From Mumia quercus (GTDB taxonomy: Bacteria > Actinomycetota > Actinomycetes > Propionibacteriales > Nocardioidaceae), in NCBI RefSeq assembly GCF_025506335.1, contig NZ_JANZYO010000001.1, positions 342,074 to 406,073 of the forward strand: 64,000 bases of DNA, written 5' to 3'. The notes under the pieces were generated by a model that saw only the letters and a list, made by a program, of their open reading frames with translations, made no database searches and was not told the DNA's origin. The position numbers were made by a program, and so were the translations under genes. Shown here piece by piece: positions 34,191-42,797 of the stretch (position 1 is its first letter; every line of letters begins with the position of its first letter).

Positions 34191-34911
34191 TGACCTCGCC
34201 GTTGAGGTAGTCGTGGTCGACGATCATCGTCACGAGGTCGGCGAACTCCGACGGCCGGGCGAGCCGCTGCGGGAACGGGATGCCCGCGGCGAGCCCGGCA
34301 CGGAACTCCTCGGAGACCGTGGCGAGCATCGGGGTGTCGACGATGCCCGGAGCGATGGTGCACACCCGGATGCCGTACTGAGCGAGATCGCGCGCCGCCG
34401 GGAGCGTGAGGCCGACGATGCCGCCCTTGGACGCCGAGTACGCCGCCTGCCCGACCTGGCCGTCGTACGCGGCGATGGACGCGGTGTTGACGATGACGCC
34501 GCGCTGCCCGTCCGCGTCGGCCTGGGTCTGGGCGATCGCCTCGGCGGCGACGGTCATCACGTTGAAGGAGCCGACGAGGTTGACCTGGACGACCTTGGCG
34601 AACAGGTCGAGGTCGTGGGGGCCGCGCTTGGAGAGGATGCGCGACGAGGGCCCGATGCCGGCGCAGCTGACCACCGTACGCAGCGGGGCGCCGCCCGAAG
34701 CCGCCGCCGTGACCGCGTTGCGGACGGAGGCGCCGTCCGTCACGTCGGTCTCCACGTACGTCACGCCGTCGACGGTGTCGGCCTTCTCGATCGAGGGCGC
34801 GAGGTCGAGCGCGTACACGCTGGCGCCGCGTGCGGCCAGGGCCGCGGCGGTCGCGGCTCCGAGGCCGGAGGCCCCTCCGGTGACGATCGCGGCGGTGTTG
34901 GCGAGGTCCAT
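34153..34911 (-). CDS. SDR oxidoreductase, 3-hydroxyacyl-CoA dehydrogenase type II-like
   Basis: NAD-dependent dehydrogenase of 252 residues. The cofactor loop TGGASGLGAAT is near residue 11, DLAP follows strand 2 (acidic, so NAD preferred), CAGIG near 88, and the catalytic Ser-Tyr-Lys are in NTASIAAYDG and YSASKGG. The overall pattern resembles human HSD17B10/actinobacterial FadB-like SDRs acting on 3-hydroxyacyl-CoA. The partner gene upstream encodes an acyl-CoA dehydrogenase 7 nt away, supporting a fatty- or branched-acyl-CoA oxidation role. The end overlaps the MFS gene. Confidence 0.87.
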   Translation of the reverse strand: MDLANTAAIVTGGASGLGAATAAALAARGASVYALDLAPSIEKADTVDGVTYVETDVTDGASVRNAVTAAASGGAPLRTVVSCAGIGPSSRILSKRGPHDLDLFAKVVQVNLVGSFNVMTVAAEAIAQTQADADGQRGVIVNTASIAAYDGQVGQAAYSASKGGIVGLTLPAARDLAQYGIRVCTIAPGIVDTPMLATVSEEFRAGLAAGIPFPQRLARPSEFADLVTMIVDHDYLNGEVIRMDGALRMAPR

Positions 34912-34918
34912 GGTGCTC

Positions 34919-36061
34919 CTATCGGGCGAGGTCGCGGCTGATGACGAGCCGCTGGATCTGGTTGGTCCCCTCGAAGATCTGCATGACCTTCACCTCGCGC
35001 ATGTAGCGCTCGACGGGGAAGTCCTTGGTGTAGCCGGCGCCGCCGAGCACCTGGACGGCGTCGGTGGTCACCTTCATGGCGTTGTCGGTCGCCACGAGCT
35101 TGGCGATCGACGCCTGGCGGCCGAACGGGCGGCCGGCGTCCTTGAGCCGTGCGGCGGCGAGATACGTCGCGCGGGCCGACTCGACCGCTGCCGCCATGTC
35201 GGCGAGCACGAAGGCGAGCCCCTGGTGGTCGATGATCGCCTTGCCGAAGGTCTCGCGCTCCTTGGCGTACCGCACCGCGACGTCGAGGGCCCCCTGCGCG
35301 ACGCCGGTGGCGACCGCGGCGATCCCGAGGCGACCGGAGTCGAGCCCCGCGAGCGCGATCGACAGGCCCTGGCCCTCCTCGCCGAGCCGTCGCTCGACCG
35401 GCACGCGCACCCCGTCGAACAGCATCGTCGCCGTCGTCGAGCCCATCAGGCCCATCTTGTCCTCGGGGTTGTCGGCGACGAGGCCGGGCGTGTCCGCGGG
35501 GACGAGGAAGCACGAGATGCCGCGGCCGCCGTCGTCGGAGGTCCGTGCCATCACCTTGTAGAAGTCGGCTTGGCCTCCGTGGGTCGTCCACGCCTTCGCG
35601 CCGTCGATGACGTACTCGTCGCCGTGGCGGACCGCGCGGGTGCGCATCGCCGCCGGGTCGGAGCCGGCGTGCGCCTCGGACAGGCAGTAGGCGCCGAGCA
35701 GCTCGCCGCCGAGCATGTCGGGCAGCCACTCGTGCTTCTGCTCGGCGGTCCCGGCGGTGAACAGGCCGAAGCACGAGAGCGCGTGGACGCTGGTGCCGAC
35801 GCCGACCGACGCCCAGGCCGACGCGATCTCCTCGACGACCTGGAGGTAGACCTCGTACGGCTGGCCGCCGCCGCCGAAGGACTCGGGATAGGGGAGCCCC
35901 AGCAGGCCGGCCCTCCCGAGGGTGCGGAAGACCTCCCGGGGGAACGTCGCGGACCTCTCCGCCTCGTCGACGCGGGGCCGCAGCTCACGGTCGACGATGT
36001 CGCGGGTCAGCGCGATCAGGTCGGCTGACTCCTCGGTCGGCATCAGGCGCTCGACGGGCAT
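34919..36061 (-). CDS. acyl-CoA dehydrogenase
   Basis: FAD enzyme of 380 residues catalysing alpha,beta-desaturation of an acyl-CoA. Family marks include YCLSEAHAGSDPAAM (FAD/substrate site), FYKVMARTSDD, the RETFGKAIIDHQGLAF helix, DAVQVLGGAGYTKDFPVER and the C-terminal IFEGTNQIQRLVISR. The catalytic base in this subfamily is the Glu of EGTN. The start ATG 36061 follows GAGAGGGG. Divergent from a TetR regulator that probably controls it. Substrate chain length is not predictable. Confidence 0.92.
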   Translation of the reverse strand: MPVERLMPTEESADLIALTRDIVDRELRPRVDEAERSATFPREVFRTLGRAGLLGLPYPESFGGGGQPYEVYLQVVEEIASAWASVGVGTSVHALSCFGLFTAGTAEQKHEWLPDMLGGELLGAYCLSEAHAGSDPAAMRTRAVRHGDEYVIDGAKAWTTHGGQADFYKVMARTSDDGGRGISCFLVPADTPGLVADNPEDKMGLMGSTTATMLFDGVRVPVERRLGEEGQGLSIALAGLDSGRLGIAAVATGVAQGALDVAVRYAKERETFGKAIIDHQGLAFVLADMAAAVESARATYLAAARLKDAGRPFGRQASIAKLVATDNAMKVTTDAVQVLGGAGYTKDFPVERYMREVKVMQIFEGTNQIQRLVISRDLAR

Positions 36062-36092
36062 GGCACCCCTCTCGTAGACGTGTCATGAGCAG

Positions 36093-36118
36093 AGTACTCC
36101 AGAGCCCATCCTGGTACT
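36093..36118. promoter_or_regulatory. candidate TetR operator with AGTAC/GTACT half-sites
   Basis: AGTAC (36093-36097) and GTACT (36114-36118) are inverted half-sites with inner CCAG/CTGG arms that are slightly out of register. The element lies between the acyl-CoA dehydrogenase and tetR starts and overlaps the tetR -10-like box TACTGT (36115-36120). Binding by the TetR protein is inference. Confidence 0.45.
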
Positions 36119-36126
36119 GTCCCCGT
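36115..36126 (+). promoter_or_regulatory. leaderless-type promoter of the tetR gene
   Basis: TACTGT at 36115-36120 precedes ATG 36127 by 6 nt; no ribosome-binding sequence is present. Confidence 0.55.
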
Positions 36127-36738
36127 ATGCCGGCCCGCCGCGACGCGCTCATGGACGAGCTGATCTCGCTCTACCTCGACGAGGGGTTCCTCTCGTTCGC
36201 CATCGGCGACCTGGCCGCCCGGCTGCGCTGCTCCCGCAGCACCCTGTACGGGATCGCGCCGAGCAAGGAGCAGATCATCGCGGCGGCGGTCCGCGACTTC
36301 TTCCGCGCCGCGACCGAGCGGGTGGAGGCGAGCCTCGCGGAGCAGTCCGACCCGGTCGCACGGCTACGGGCGTACCTGGAGGCGATCTCGCGCGAGCTGG
36401 CCCCGGCCTCGCCGGCGTTCTTCGCCGACCTCGACGCCTTCGCGCCTGCTCGCGAGGTCTACCGGCGCAACACCGAGTGGGCGGCGCGCCGGGTGCGTCA
36501 GCTCGTCGAGGACCTCGGGGCGCAGGGGAGCGAGGTCGACCCCGCGTTCGCGGGTGTCGTCGCCGCCCAGGTCATGCTGTCGATCCAGAGCGGGGAGCTC
36601 GAGGCGCAGACCGGACTCGACGACGCCGCGGCCTACCACCAGCTCGCGAGCCTGCTCGTCGGCGGCGTCGGCGGGGACGCGGGCGTACGGGTCAGCCGCG
36701 CGCGACCTTCCACGGAGCGGCCTGGGCGATCGGCTTGA
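36127..36738 (+). CDS. TetR/AcrR-family transcriptional regulator
   Basis: A 203-residue repressor. The N-terminal HTH is in LISLYLDEGFLSFAIGDLAARLRCSRSTLYGIAPSKEQI, split here as helices around residues 10-50. The remainder is the helical ligand/dimer domain. ATG 36127 fits the -10-like box 6 nt upstream; an in-frame ATG at 36085 exists but lies within the promoter. Divergent from the acyl-CoA dehydrogenase-SDR pair, which it likely represses in response to an acyl-CoA or fatty acid. The 3' end overlaps the opposing SDR gene by 47 nt. Confidence 0.85.
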   Translation: MPARRDALMDELISLYLDEGFLSFAIGDLAARLRCSRSTLYGIAPSKEQIIAAAVRDFFRAATERVEASLAEQSDPVARLRAYLEAISRELAPASPAFFADLDAFAPAREVYRRNTEWAARRVRQLVEDLGAQGSEVDPAFAGVVAAQVMLSIQSGELEAQTGLDDAAAYHQLASLLVGGVGGDAGVRVSRARPSTERPGRSA

Positions 36739-37450
36739 TCACCATGAGGTCGATGTTGACGTGCTGGGGCCGGGTGACCATCCAGGCGATCGCGTCGGCG
36801 ACGTCGTCGGCGGTCAAGGGCTCGGCGACCCCGGCGTAGACGGCCTCGGCCTTCTCCTTGTCGCCGCCGAAGCGGACGAGCGAGAACTCCTCCGTGTGCA
36901 CCATCCCCGGGGCGATCTCGGTGACCCGGACGGGCTCGCCGTTGAGCTCGAGCCGCAGCGTCTCGGTGATCATCGCGACCCCGTGCTTGGCGGCCGTGTA
37001 GCCGGCGCCGCCCTCGTACGTGAGGTGGCCGGCGATCGAGCCGACGTTGAGGACCGTGCCCGCCCCGCTCGCCCGCAGCGCGGGGAGCAGCGCCTTCGTG
37101 ACGCGCAGCGTGCCGAGGACGTTGGAGTCGTACATCTCCCGCCACGCCTCGGGGTCCGTCCGCTCGATCGGCTCCTGGCCGACGGCGCCGCCCGCGTTGT
37201 TGACGAGGACGGCGAGCTCCGGCCCGACCGCGGCCGCGAGCGCGTCGACGGAGGCCTGGTCGGTCACGTCGCACACGACGGCGACCCCGTCGATCTCCGC
37301 GGCCAGCGCCTCGATCCGGTCGGCCCGGCGGGCCGCGCACACGACGCGGAACCCGTCGGCGGCCAGCCGGCGGGCGGTCGCGGCACCGATGCCGCTGCTG
37401 GCGCCCGTGACGACGGCGGTACGGCGGGAGGTCTCTGGGGTGTCCGGCAT
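36692..37450 (-). CDS. SDR oxidoreductase (YdfG-like, classical)
   Basis: A 252-residue dehydrogenase/reductase. TGASSGIGAATARRL near residue 15 is the cofactor loop, CAARR follows strand 2 (basic, so NADP preferred), NNAGG near 89, NVGSIAGHLTYEGGAGYTAAKHG gives the catalytic Ser-Tyr-Lys in two short motifs, and IAPGMVHTEEF follows. It resembles the YdfG/serine 3-dehydrogenase group, with broad 3-hydroxy acid or aldehyde substrates. Divergent from mshA, with which it shares an 82-nt promoter gap. No functional link to the neighbours is evident. Confidence 0.85.
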   Translation of the reverse strand: MPDTPETSRRTAVVTGASSGIGAATARRLAADGFRVVCAARRADRIEALAAEIDGVAVVCDVTDQASVDALAAAVGPELAVLVNNAGGAVGQEPIERTDPEAWREMYDSNVLGTLRVTKALLPALRASGAGTVLNVGSIAGHLTYEGGAGYTAAKHGVAMITETLRLELNGEPVRVTEIAPGMVHTEEFSLVRFGGDKEKAEAVYAGVAEPLTADDVADAIAWMVTRPQHVNIDLMVIKPIAQAAPWKVARG

Positions 37451-37520
37451 GCTGCTGATGCTGCCACGACGCCTGCGCGGGCGTGCGGACGGTCACGCCG
37501 TCGGGCCCCGGACGCCTGCC

Positions 37521-37532
37521 TAGGATGGAGGC
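37521..37532 (+). promoter_or_regulatory. leaderless-type promoter of mshA
   Basis: TAGGAT at 37521-37526 lies 6 nt before GTG 37533. The intervening GGAGGC is too close to act as a ribosome site. Confidence 0.6.
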
Positions 37533-38807
37533 GTGAGGATGTCCGCCGAGGTGCGCCGCGTCGCGATGCTCTCGGCGCACACGTCGCCCCTCGCGCAGCC
37601 GGGTGACGGTGATGCCGGGGGCATGAACGTCTACGTGCTCGAGCTGGCCCGCCGCCTCGCCGCGCGGTCGGTCGAGGTCGAGATCTTCACCCGCGCCACC
37701 TCCTCCGAGCAGCCTCCCGTCGTCGAGGCGTTGCCTGGCGTACGCGTCCGGCACGTGGCGGCGGGCCCGTTCGAGGGCCTCGACAAGGAGGACCTCCCCG
37801 CTCAGATGTGCACGTTCGTCCGCGACGTGCTCCGTGCGGAGGCGACGCACCCGGTCGGCTGGTTCGACCTGATCCACAGCCACTACTGGCTCTCCGGCCA
37901 GGTCGGCGTGGTCGCCCGCGACCGGTGGGGCGTGCCCCTCGTCCACTCGATGCACACGATGGCCAAGGTCAAGAACGCCAGCCTGGCCGCCGGCGACCGT
38001 CGCGAGCCGGCGGGCCGTGTGGCGGGGGAGCAGGAGCTGGTCGACACGGCCGACCGGCTGATCGCCAACACGGCCGACGAGGCGTCGCAGATGGTGAACC
38101 TGTACGGGGCCGACCCGGCGCGTGTCGAGGTCGTGCACCCCGGCGTCGACCTCGAGCGCTTCCGGCCTCTCGACCGCACGACGGCTCGCGCCGCGCTCGG
38201 CCTGCCGCACGACGGCGACGTCATCCTCTTCGCCGGCCGCATCCAGCCGCTGAAAGCACCCGACGTGGTCCTCGAGGCGGCTGCGCGTCTGATGCGGTCC
38301 GGGCGTCGCGACCGAACGACGGTCGTGGTCGTCGGAGGCCCCTCCGGCAGCGGGCGGGAGCACCCGACCGCCCTCGTCGACCTCGCTCACCGCCTCGGGA
38401 TCGCCGACCGCACCCGCTTCGTGCCGCCGGTGGCTCAAGACCGCCTCGCGCTCTGGTACGCCGCCGCCTCGCTGGTGTGCGTGCCCTCGTACAACGAGTC
38501 GTTCGGGCTGGTCGCGGTCGAGGCGCAGGCGTGCGGCACGCCGATCGTCGCTGCGAAGGTCGGCGGTCTCGTCACGGCGGTCCGCGACGGCCGTACCGGT
38601 CTGCTCGTCGACGGCCACGACCCCGACGACTATGCGGCGGCGTTCGCGCGCGTGCTCGACGAGCCAGGGCTGCACGCGTCGATGTCGCGTGCCGCGCTGC
38701 GTCACGCCTCGCGGTTCGGGTGGGACGCGACGGCCGAGCGTACGCTCGCCGTGTACGCCGACGCCGTCGCCGAGCGGCGCGCGCTGGCGACCGCGGTCGG
38801 GCACTAG
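37533..38807 (+). CDS. mshA: D-inositol-3-phosphate glycosyltransferase (mycothiol synthesis)
   Basis: First enzyme of mycothiol synthesis: transfers GlcNAc from UDP-GlcNAc to 1-L-myo-inositol-1-phosphate. 424 residues, GT4/GT-B fold. Near the N-terminus, [20 protein letters not shown] is the diagnostic MshA stretch; [22 protein letters not shown] and [13 protein letters not shown] follow; the donor site has [13 protein letters not shown] and [16 protein letters not shown] (E-X7-E). GTG 37533 fits the promoter spacing. Followed 9 nt later by a YbjN gene and then gpm, phoU, senX3 and regX3, as in mycobacteria. Confidence 0.95.
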   Translation: MRMSAEVRRVAMLSAHTSPLAQPGDGDAGGMNVYVLELARRLAARSVEVEIFTRATSSEQPPVVEALPGVRVRHVAAGPFEGLDKEDLPAQMCTFVRDVLRAEATHPVGWFDLIHSHYWLSGQVGVVARDRWGVPLVHSMHTMAKVKNASLAAGDRREPAGRVAGEQELVDTADRLIANTADEASQMVNLYGADPARVEVVHPGVDLERFRPLDRTTARAALGLPHDGDVILFAGRIQPLKAPDVVLEAAARLMRSGRRDRTTVVVVGGPSGSGREHPTALVDLAHRLGIADRTRFVPPVAQDRLALWYAAASLVCVPSYNESFGLVAVEAQACGTPIVAAKVGGLVTAVRDGRTGLLVDGHDPDDYAAAFARVLDEPGLHASMSRAALRHASRFGWDATAERTLAVYADAVAERRALATAVGH

Positions 38808-38816
38808 GAAGGGGAC

Positions 38817-39338
38817 GTGGTGGAGGACACGAGGGACGCACCCTGGGCGGCTGCCGCGGCGATCCGCAGCGCGCTGGCAGCAGCCGAGCTCGAGCACGTG
38901 GAGTTCCGGCCGGGCGTCTTCGAGGTCACGCTCCCCGGCGTCCGCAAGCTGCAGACCACCTGCCGGCTCGAGGTCGGCGACCACTCCCTCGGCATCCACG
39001 CGTTCGTGGCGCGCCGGCCCGACGAGAACCACCAGGCGGTCTACCGCTGGCTGCTCGAGCGCAACCTGCGGATGTACGCCGTGGCGTTCGCCGTGGACAG
39101 CGCCGGAGACATCTACCTGGACGGCCGCTTGCCGCTGCACGCGATCACCGAGGACGAGATCGACCGGATCCTCGGGTCGGTGCTGACGTACGCCGACGAG
39201 TCGTTCAACACGATCCTGGAGCTCGGGTTCGCCTCCTCGATCCGCAAGGAGTGGGAGTGGCGCCTCTCGCGCGGCGAGTCGACGCGCAATCTCGAGGCGT
39301 TTCGCCACCTGCTCGACAAGGAGCCGGCGGGGGACTGA
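38817..39338 (+). CDS. YbjN-domain protein (Rv0487-like)
   Basis: A 173-residue soluble protein with the YbjN/type III secretion chaperone-like fold pattern: AAIRSALAAAELEHVEFRPG, TTCRLEVGDHSLGIHAFVAR, YRWLLERNLRMYAVAFAVD and DIYLDGRLPLHAITEDEIDR. Homologues sit directly after mshA in mycobacteria. Molecular role unknown; a link to envelope or mycothiol metabolism is only positional. GTG 38817 follows AGGAAGGGGAC, a good ribosome site. The downstream epimerase gene is convergent, 9 nt away. Confidence 0.85.
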   Translation: MVEDTRDAPWAAAAAIRSALAAAELEHVEFRPGVFEVTLPGVRKLQTTCRLEVGDHSLGIHAFVARRPDENHQAVYRWLLERNLRMYAVAFAVDSAGDIYLDGRLPLHAITEDEIDRILGSVLTYADESFNTILELGFASSIRKEWEWRLSRGESTRNLEAFRHLLDKEPAGD

Positions 39339-39347
39339 CCGGGCCCC

Positions 39348-40349
39348 TCAGCCACGTGCGCGGGCGAGGATCCGTTGCTCGGTCGCGGCGTCGAGGCCGC
39401 CCGGCTGCCGTTCCGGAAACGCCGACGTCGGCTGTCCCTCCGCCTGCAGCCAGGCCCAGGTGTCCGCGACGGTCTCCTCGACCGGGCGGCACCGCAGACC
39501 GGCCTCGTACGCGGCGCGGGTGTCGCTCTCGTGCAGTCCGGCGAGGTCGCCCGTCGGGGGGACCCAGATCGGCAGGTCCACCCATCCGGTGACACCCTCG
39601 TCGGCGAGCGCCTCCGGCGGCACCCAGACGAGGGACGCGTCGGCGCCGGTCGCGGCGACGCAGGCGCGCAGCAGCGCCTCCGTGGTCGTGTGGCCCGGCA
39701 GGCTGACCGCGTCGAAGACGCCTCCCGTGGCCGACCGCGCGCAGTCGAGCATCCAGGCGGCGAGGTCGCGCCCGTCGACGTACTGCAACGGCCGGTCCGG
39801 CGGCCCCGGAGCGACGACCTCCCCGCCGCGGGCGATCCGCTCCAGCCACCACGGCAGCCGCCCGACCTGCTCGTAGGGGCCGATGACAAGTCCGGCGCGG
39901 GCGAGGAGCACGCGGTCGCCGAAGCTGTCGAGGAGCGCAAGCTCGGCGCCCCGCTTGGCCGCCGCGTAGTCGCCGGCGTCCTCGCTGTCCGGATCACCGT
40001 CGACGACGGCCGCGGACTCGTCGGCGCCCGGGACCAACGGCCATGCGTACACCGACCGGCTCGACACGTACCCGTAGTGCCCCACACGGTCGGCGAGCAG
40101 CCGCGCCCCCGCCCGTACGACCGCGGGCTCCTGGGACCACGTGTCGAGGACTGCGTCCCAGGTGTCGTCCCCGAGCGCGGCCTCGAGGGCGCCAGGGTCG
40201 CGGCGGTCGGCGTACCGGGCCTCCACCCCGCCGGCCGGCGGCCCGCTCTTCCCGCGGGTCAGCGTGGTCACTTCGTCGCCGCGCGCGAGCGCCGCCTCGA
40301 CCGCGGCACGACCGACGTGATGGGTCCCTCCGAGCACCAGAAGCCTCAT
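39348..40349 (-). CDS. NAD-dependent epimerase/dehydratase-family reductase
   Basis: A 333-residue extended/atypical [24 protein letters not shown] is split here as the N-terminal cofactor motif (GGTHHVGR), followed by [18 protein letters not shown] and [11 protein letters not shown] with the Tyr and Lys in [22 protein letters not shown] is typical of the 'epimerase/reductase' group found in many actinobacteria, whose substrates are unknown. The start is ATG 40349, preceded by GAGGGTGGG. Divergent from gpm. The open frame continues a further 20 codons upstream but without similarity. Confidence 0.83.
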   Translation of the reverse strand: MRLLVLGGTHHVGRAAVEAALARGDEVTTLTRGKSGPPAGGVEARYADRRDPGALEAALGDDTWDAVLDTWSQEPAVVRAGARLLADRVGHYGYVSSRSVYAWPLVPGADESAAVVDGDPDSEDAGDYAAAKRGAELALLDSFGDRVLLARAGLVIGPYEQVGRLPWWLERIARGGEVVAPGPPDRPLQYVDGRDLAAWMLDCARSATGGVFDAVSLPGHTTTEALLRACVAATGADASLVWVPPEALADEGVTGWVDLPIWVPPTGDLAGLHESDTRAAYEAGLRCRPVEETVADTWAWLQAEGQPTSAFPERQPGGLDAATEQRILARARG

Positions 40350-40416
40350 GCACCCACCCTCGGCGTACGGCCGTCTCGCCTGCAAGGTCTTCTGCTGTGC
40401 GCAGAGCAACCGTCGC

Positions 40417-40429
40417 TAGGCTGAGGCGC
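40417..40429 (+). promoter_or_regulatory. leaderless-type promoter of gpm
   Basis: TAGGCT at 40417-40422 precedes ATG 40430 by 7 nt. GAGGCGC between them is too near the start to be a normal ribosome site. Confidence 0.55.
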
Positions 40430-41179
40430 ATGAGCCCGTACTCCTTGATCCTGCTGCGCCACGGCGAGAGCGAGTGGAACCAGAAGAACCTCTTCACCGG
40501 CTGGGTCGACGTCGACCTGACCGAGAAGGGTGAGGCCGAGGCGCGGGCCGCTGCGCCGCTGCTCGCCGAGGCAGGGCTGCTGCCGGACGTGGTCCACACC
40601 TCGCTGCTGCGCCGGGCGATCCGTACGGCACAGATCGCGCTGGACGGCATCGACCGTCACTGGATCCCCGTCCGCCGCTCGTGGCGCCTCAACGAGCGCC
40701 ACTACGGCGCGCTCCAGGGCAAGGACAAGAAGGCGACCCTCGAGGAGTTCGGCGAGGAGCAGTTCATGCAGTGGCGTCGCTCGTACGACGTCCCGCCGCC
40801 GCCGCTGCCCGCCGACGCCGAGTACAGCCAGTTCTACGACGTCCGGTACGCCGACCTGCCGCCGGAGGTGCGGCCCCGTACGGAGGCGCTCGCGAACGTA
40901 CTCGACCGCGCGCTGCCGTACTGGTACGACGCGATCGTCCCCGACCTGCGTCTCGGCCGTACGGTGCTGGTGGCCGCGCACGGCAACTCCCTGCGGGCGC
41001 TCGTGAAGCACCTCGACGGGATGTCCGAGGAGGCTGTCGTGGGGCTCAACATTCCCACGGGCATGCCGCTTCTGTACGAGCTCGACGAGGACATGCGTCC
41101 GCTGTCACCCGGCGGGCGCTACCTCGACCCCGAGGCCGCTCGGGCCGCTGCGGAGGCCGTCGCGAACCAGGGGCGCTGA
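40430..41179 (+). CDS. gpmA: 2,3-bisphosphoglycerate-dependent phosphoglycerate mutase
   Basis: Glycolytic enzyme interconverting 3- and 2-phosphoglycerate. 249 residues. [18 protein letters not shown] places the phosphorylated His near residue 10; [27 protein letters not shown] (catalytic Glu) and [15 protein letters not shown] (second His) complete the active site. The C-terminal tail, [17 protein letters not shown], is the usual lid. Context mshA-YbjN-gpm-phoU-senX3-regX3 matches the mycobacterial gpm1 locus. Confidence 0.96.
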   Translation: MSPYSLILLRHGESEWNQKNLFTGWVDVDLTEKGEAEARAAAPLLAEAGLLPDVVHTSLLRRAIRTAQIALDGIDRHWIPVRRSWRLNERHYGALQGKDKKATLEEFGEEQFMQWRRSYDVPPPPLPADAEYSQFYDVRYADLPPEVRPRTEALANVLDRALPYWYDAIVPDLRLGRTVLVAAHGNSLRALVKHLDGMSEEAVVGLNIPTGMPLLYELDEDMRPLSPGGRYLDPEAARAAAEAVANQGR

Positions 41180-41197
41180 CTCCTGTCCGTCGTCGAG

Positions 41198-41992
41198 ATG
41201 GCGCTGGTCCTCCTGGCGGGGGTCGGCGCCGGCGTCATCAACACCGTCGTCGGGTCGGGAACGCTGATCACGTTCCCGACCCTCGTCGCGTTCGGTGTGC
41301 CGCCGGTGACGGCGACGATGAGCAACGCGGTCGGGCTGGTGCCCGGCAACGTCACCGGCTCTTTCGGCTACCGACGTGAGCTCGCCGGCCAGGGGTTCCT
41401 CCTCACGAGGCTGCTCCCCGCCTCGCTGCTCGGGTCGCTCGTCGGCGCGTACCTGCTGCTGCACCTGCCGGAGGACGCCTTCATCGCCGTCGTCCCCGTG
41501 CTGCTGGTCCTCGCGCTGGTGCTCGTCGTGGTGCAGCCGCCGCTGCAGAGGTGGCTCCAGACACGCAGGGAGGCCGCCGGTGCGGACGCCGTCACCCTCG
41601 ACACGATGAGCGCGGGCCGCATGGTGGTGGCGATGGCGACGGTGTTCCTGTGCGGGATCTACGGCGGCTACTTCGCGGCGGCACAGGGGATCTTGCTGAT
41701 CGGAGCGCTGGGTCTGCTGGTGCCTCTCGCGCTCCAGCGGATGAACGCCCTGAAGAACGTGCTCGTCCTCGGCGTCAACGTCGTGTCGGCCACGACGTAC
41801 ATCGTCGTCGCGACGTGGGGAGGCGGGACGCACCCGCTCGACTGGACCGCCATCGCGCTCGTCGCCGCCGGGTCGCTCGTCGGTGGCGTGATCGGCGCTG
41901 GGGTGGGGCGACGGCTCCCGCCCCTGCTCCTGCGGGCGTGCATCGTGGCGCTCGGCATCGTCGCCCTCGTCAACATCCTCGGCATGCGCTGA
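41198..41992 (+). CDS. TauE/SafE-family transporter
   Basis: A 264-residue membrane protein with about eight helices. AGVGAGVINTVVGSGTLITF at the N-terminus and GIYGGYFAAAQGILLIGALG in the second half are the paired TauE/SafE signatures. It starts 18 nt after gpm and may be read from the same message. A second member of this family lies in the cys operon at 24122-25078; the two are distant in sequence. Transported ion unknown. Confidence 0.85.
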   Translation: MALVLLAGVGAGVINTVVGSGTLITFPTLVAFGVPPVTATMSNAVGLVPGNVTGSFGYRRELAGQGFLLTRLLPASLLGSLVGAYLLLHLPEDAFIAVVPVLLVLALVLVVVQPPLQRWLQTRREAAGADAVTLDTMSAGRMVVAMATVFLCGIYGGYFAAAQGILLIGALGLLVPLALQRMNALKNVLVLGVNVVSATTYIVVATWGGGTHPLDWTAIALVAAGSLVGGVIGAGVGRRLPPLLLRACIVALGIVALVNILGMR

Positions 41993-42017
41993 CCCCCTCC
42001 CCGACGGACGGGCCGGG

Positions 42018-42665
42018 TCAGGCCTGCGGGACCTCGCCAGTGACCTGGTAGACGACGCGGCGCGCGATCGAGACGGCGTGGTCGCCGGTGCGCTCGTAGT
42101 AGCGCGCCAGCAGCGCGACGTCGACCGCCGCCTCGACCCCGCCGTCCCACTCGCCGTCGAGGAGGTCGCGGAACATCCGGCGATAGAGCCCGTCCATTTC
42201 GTCGTCGGCCGACAGCAGCGCCGCGGCCGCGTCGAGGTCGTGGGTGCCCAGGACGATCGCGACCGACTCCAGCATGCCTTCGGCCACGCGGCCCATCTCG
42301 GTGATGATCGGGCGGGCCGACGGCGGGACGGCGACCTCCGGCATCCGCATCCGGGCGAGCTTGGCGACGTGCACGGCGAGGTCGCCGATGCGCTCGAGGT
42401 CGCCGGCGATACGCAGGCCCGCGACGACTCGGCGGAGGTCCGTCGCGACCGGCTGCTGGGTCGCGAGCAGCGAGATCGCGTCGTTCTCGCAGGACTCCCG
42501 GGCCGCGTCGATGACCGCGTCGCCGCTGATGACGGTCTCGGCAGCACCGAGGTCTCCGTCCAGGAGCGCCGTCGACGCCCGGGCGAGGGACACCCGCACC
42601 GCGGTCGTCATCGCCACCAGGTCGGCGTCCAGGGCATCGAGCCGGTCATCGTAGAAGTCGCGCAT
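42018..42665 (-). CDS. phoU: phosphate-signalling protein PhoU
   Basis: A 215-residue all-helical protein of two three-helix repeats that couples the Pst transporter to the phosphate sensor kinase. Metal-site motifs E(D)xxxD are visible as AGDLERIGDLAVHVAK near residue 88 and LLARYYERTGDHAVSIARR near 185. The start ATG 42665 is preceded by TAGGTT exactly 6 nt upstream on its strand and, further out, by PHO-box-like repeats. Divergent from senX3-regX3, an arrangement common in actinobacteria. The pst genes are not in the window. Confidence 0.94.
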   Translation of the reverse strand: MRDFYDDRLDALDADLVAMTTAVRVSLARASTALLDGDLGAAETVISGDAVIDAARESCENDAISLLATQQPVATDLRRVVAGLRIAGDLERIGDLAVHVAKLARMRMPEVAVPPSARPIITEMGRVAEGMLESVAIVLGTHDLDAAAALLSADDEMDGLYRRMFRDLLDGEWDGGVEAAVDVALLARYYERTGDHAVSIARRVVYQVTGEVPQA

Positions 42666-42671
42666 GCCCCG

Positions 42672-42677
42672 AACCTA
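42672..42677 (-). promoter_or_regulatory. leaderless-type -10 of phoU
   Basis: TAGGTT on the minus strand, 6 nt before the phoU ATG. The PHO-box repeats begin 9 nt further upstream, where they would replace the -35 region. Confidence 0.6.
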
Positions 42678-42686
42678 GAACCGCCG

Positions 42687-42736
42687 GGTGAACCCCTCCC
42701 GACCTGCGGTGAACGGGGGATGAACTCTCGCCGAAC
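42687..42736 (-). promoter_or_regulatory. PHO/RegX3-box-like direct repeats
   Basis: On the plus strand GGTGAAC (42687), CCCGACC (42698), GGTGAAC (42708), GATGAAC (42719) and GCCGAAC (42730) recur at steps of 11, 10, 11 and 11. Read towards phoU they are GTTCACC-type units, the direct-repeat pattern bound by PhoP/RegX3 response regulators in Streptomyces and mycobacteria. The array overlaps the phoU -35 region and lies 61 to 111 nt upstream of the senX3 start. Confidence 0.75.
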
Positions 42737-42785
42737 CCCGCTCGCCCCGGCGTCCGCGAAGGCGGCTCCGCCGGGGCCAGGTGCG

Positions 42786-42797
42786 TACGATCGAGAC
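42786..42797 (+). promoter_or_regulatory. leaderless-type promoter of senX3
   Basis: TACGAT at 42786-42791 precedes GTG 42798 by 6 nt, with no ribosome-binding sequence. Confidence 0.6.

Noticed and set aside
36633-39308. Long minus-strand frame across the SDR and mshA genes
   Set aside because: It lies in a different frame from the true SDR gene and opposite mshA and the YbjN gene; no domain recognised.
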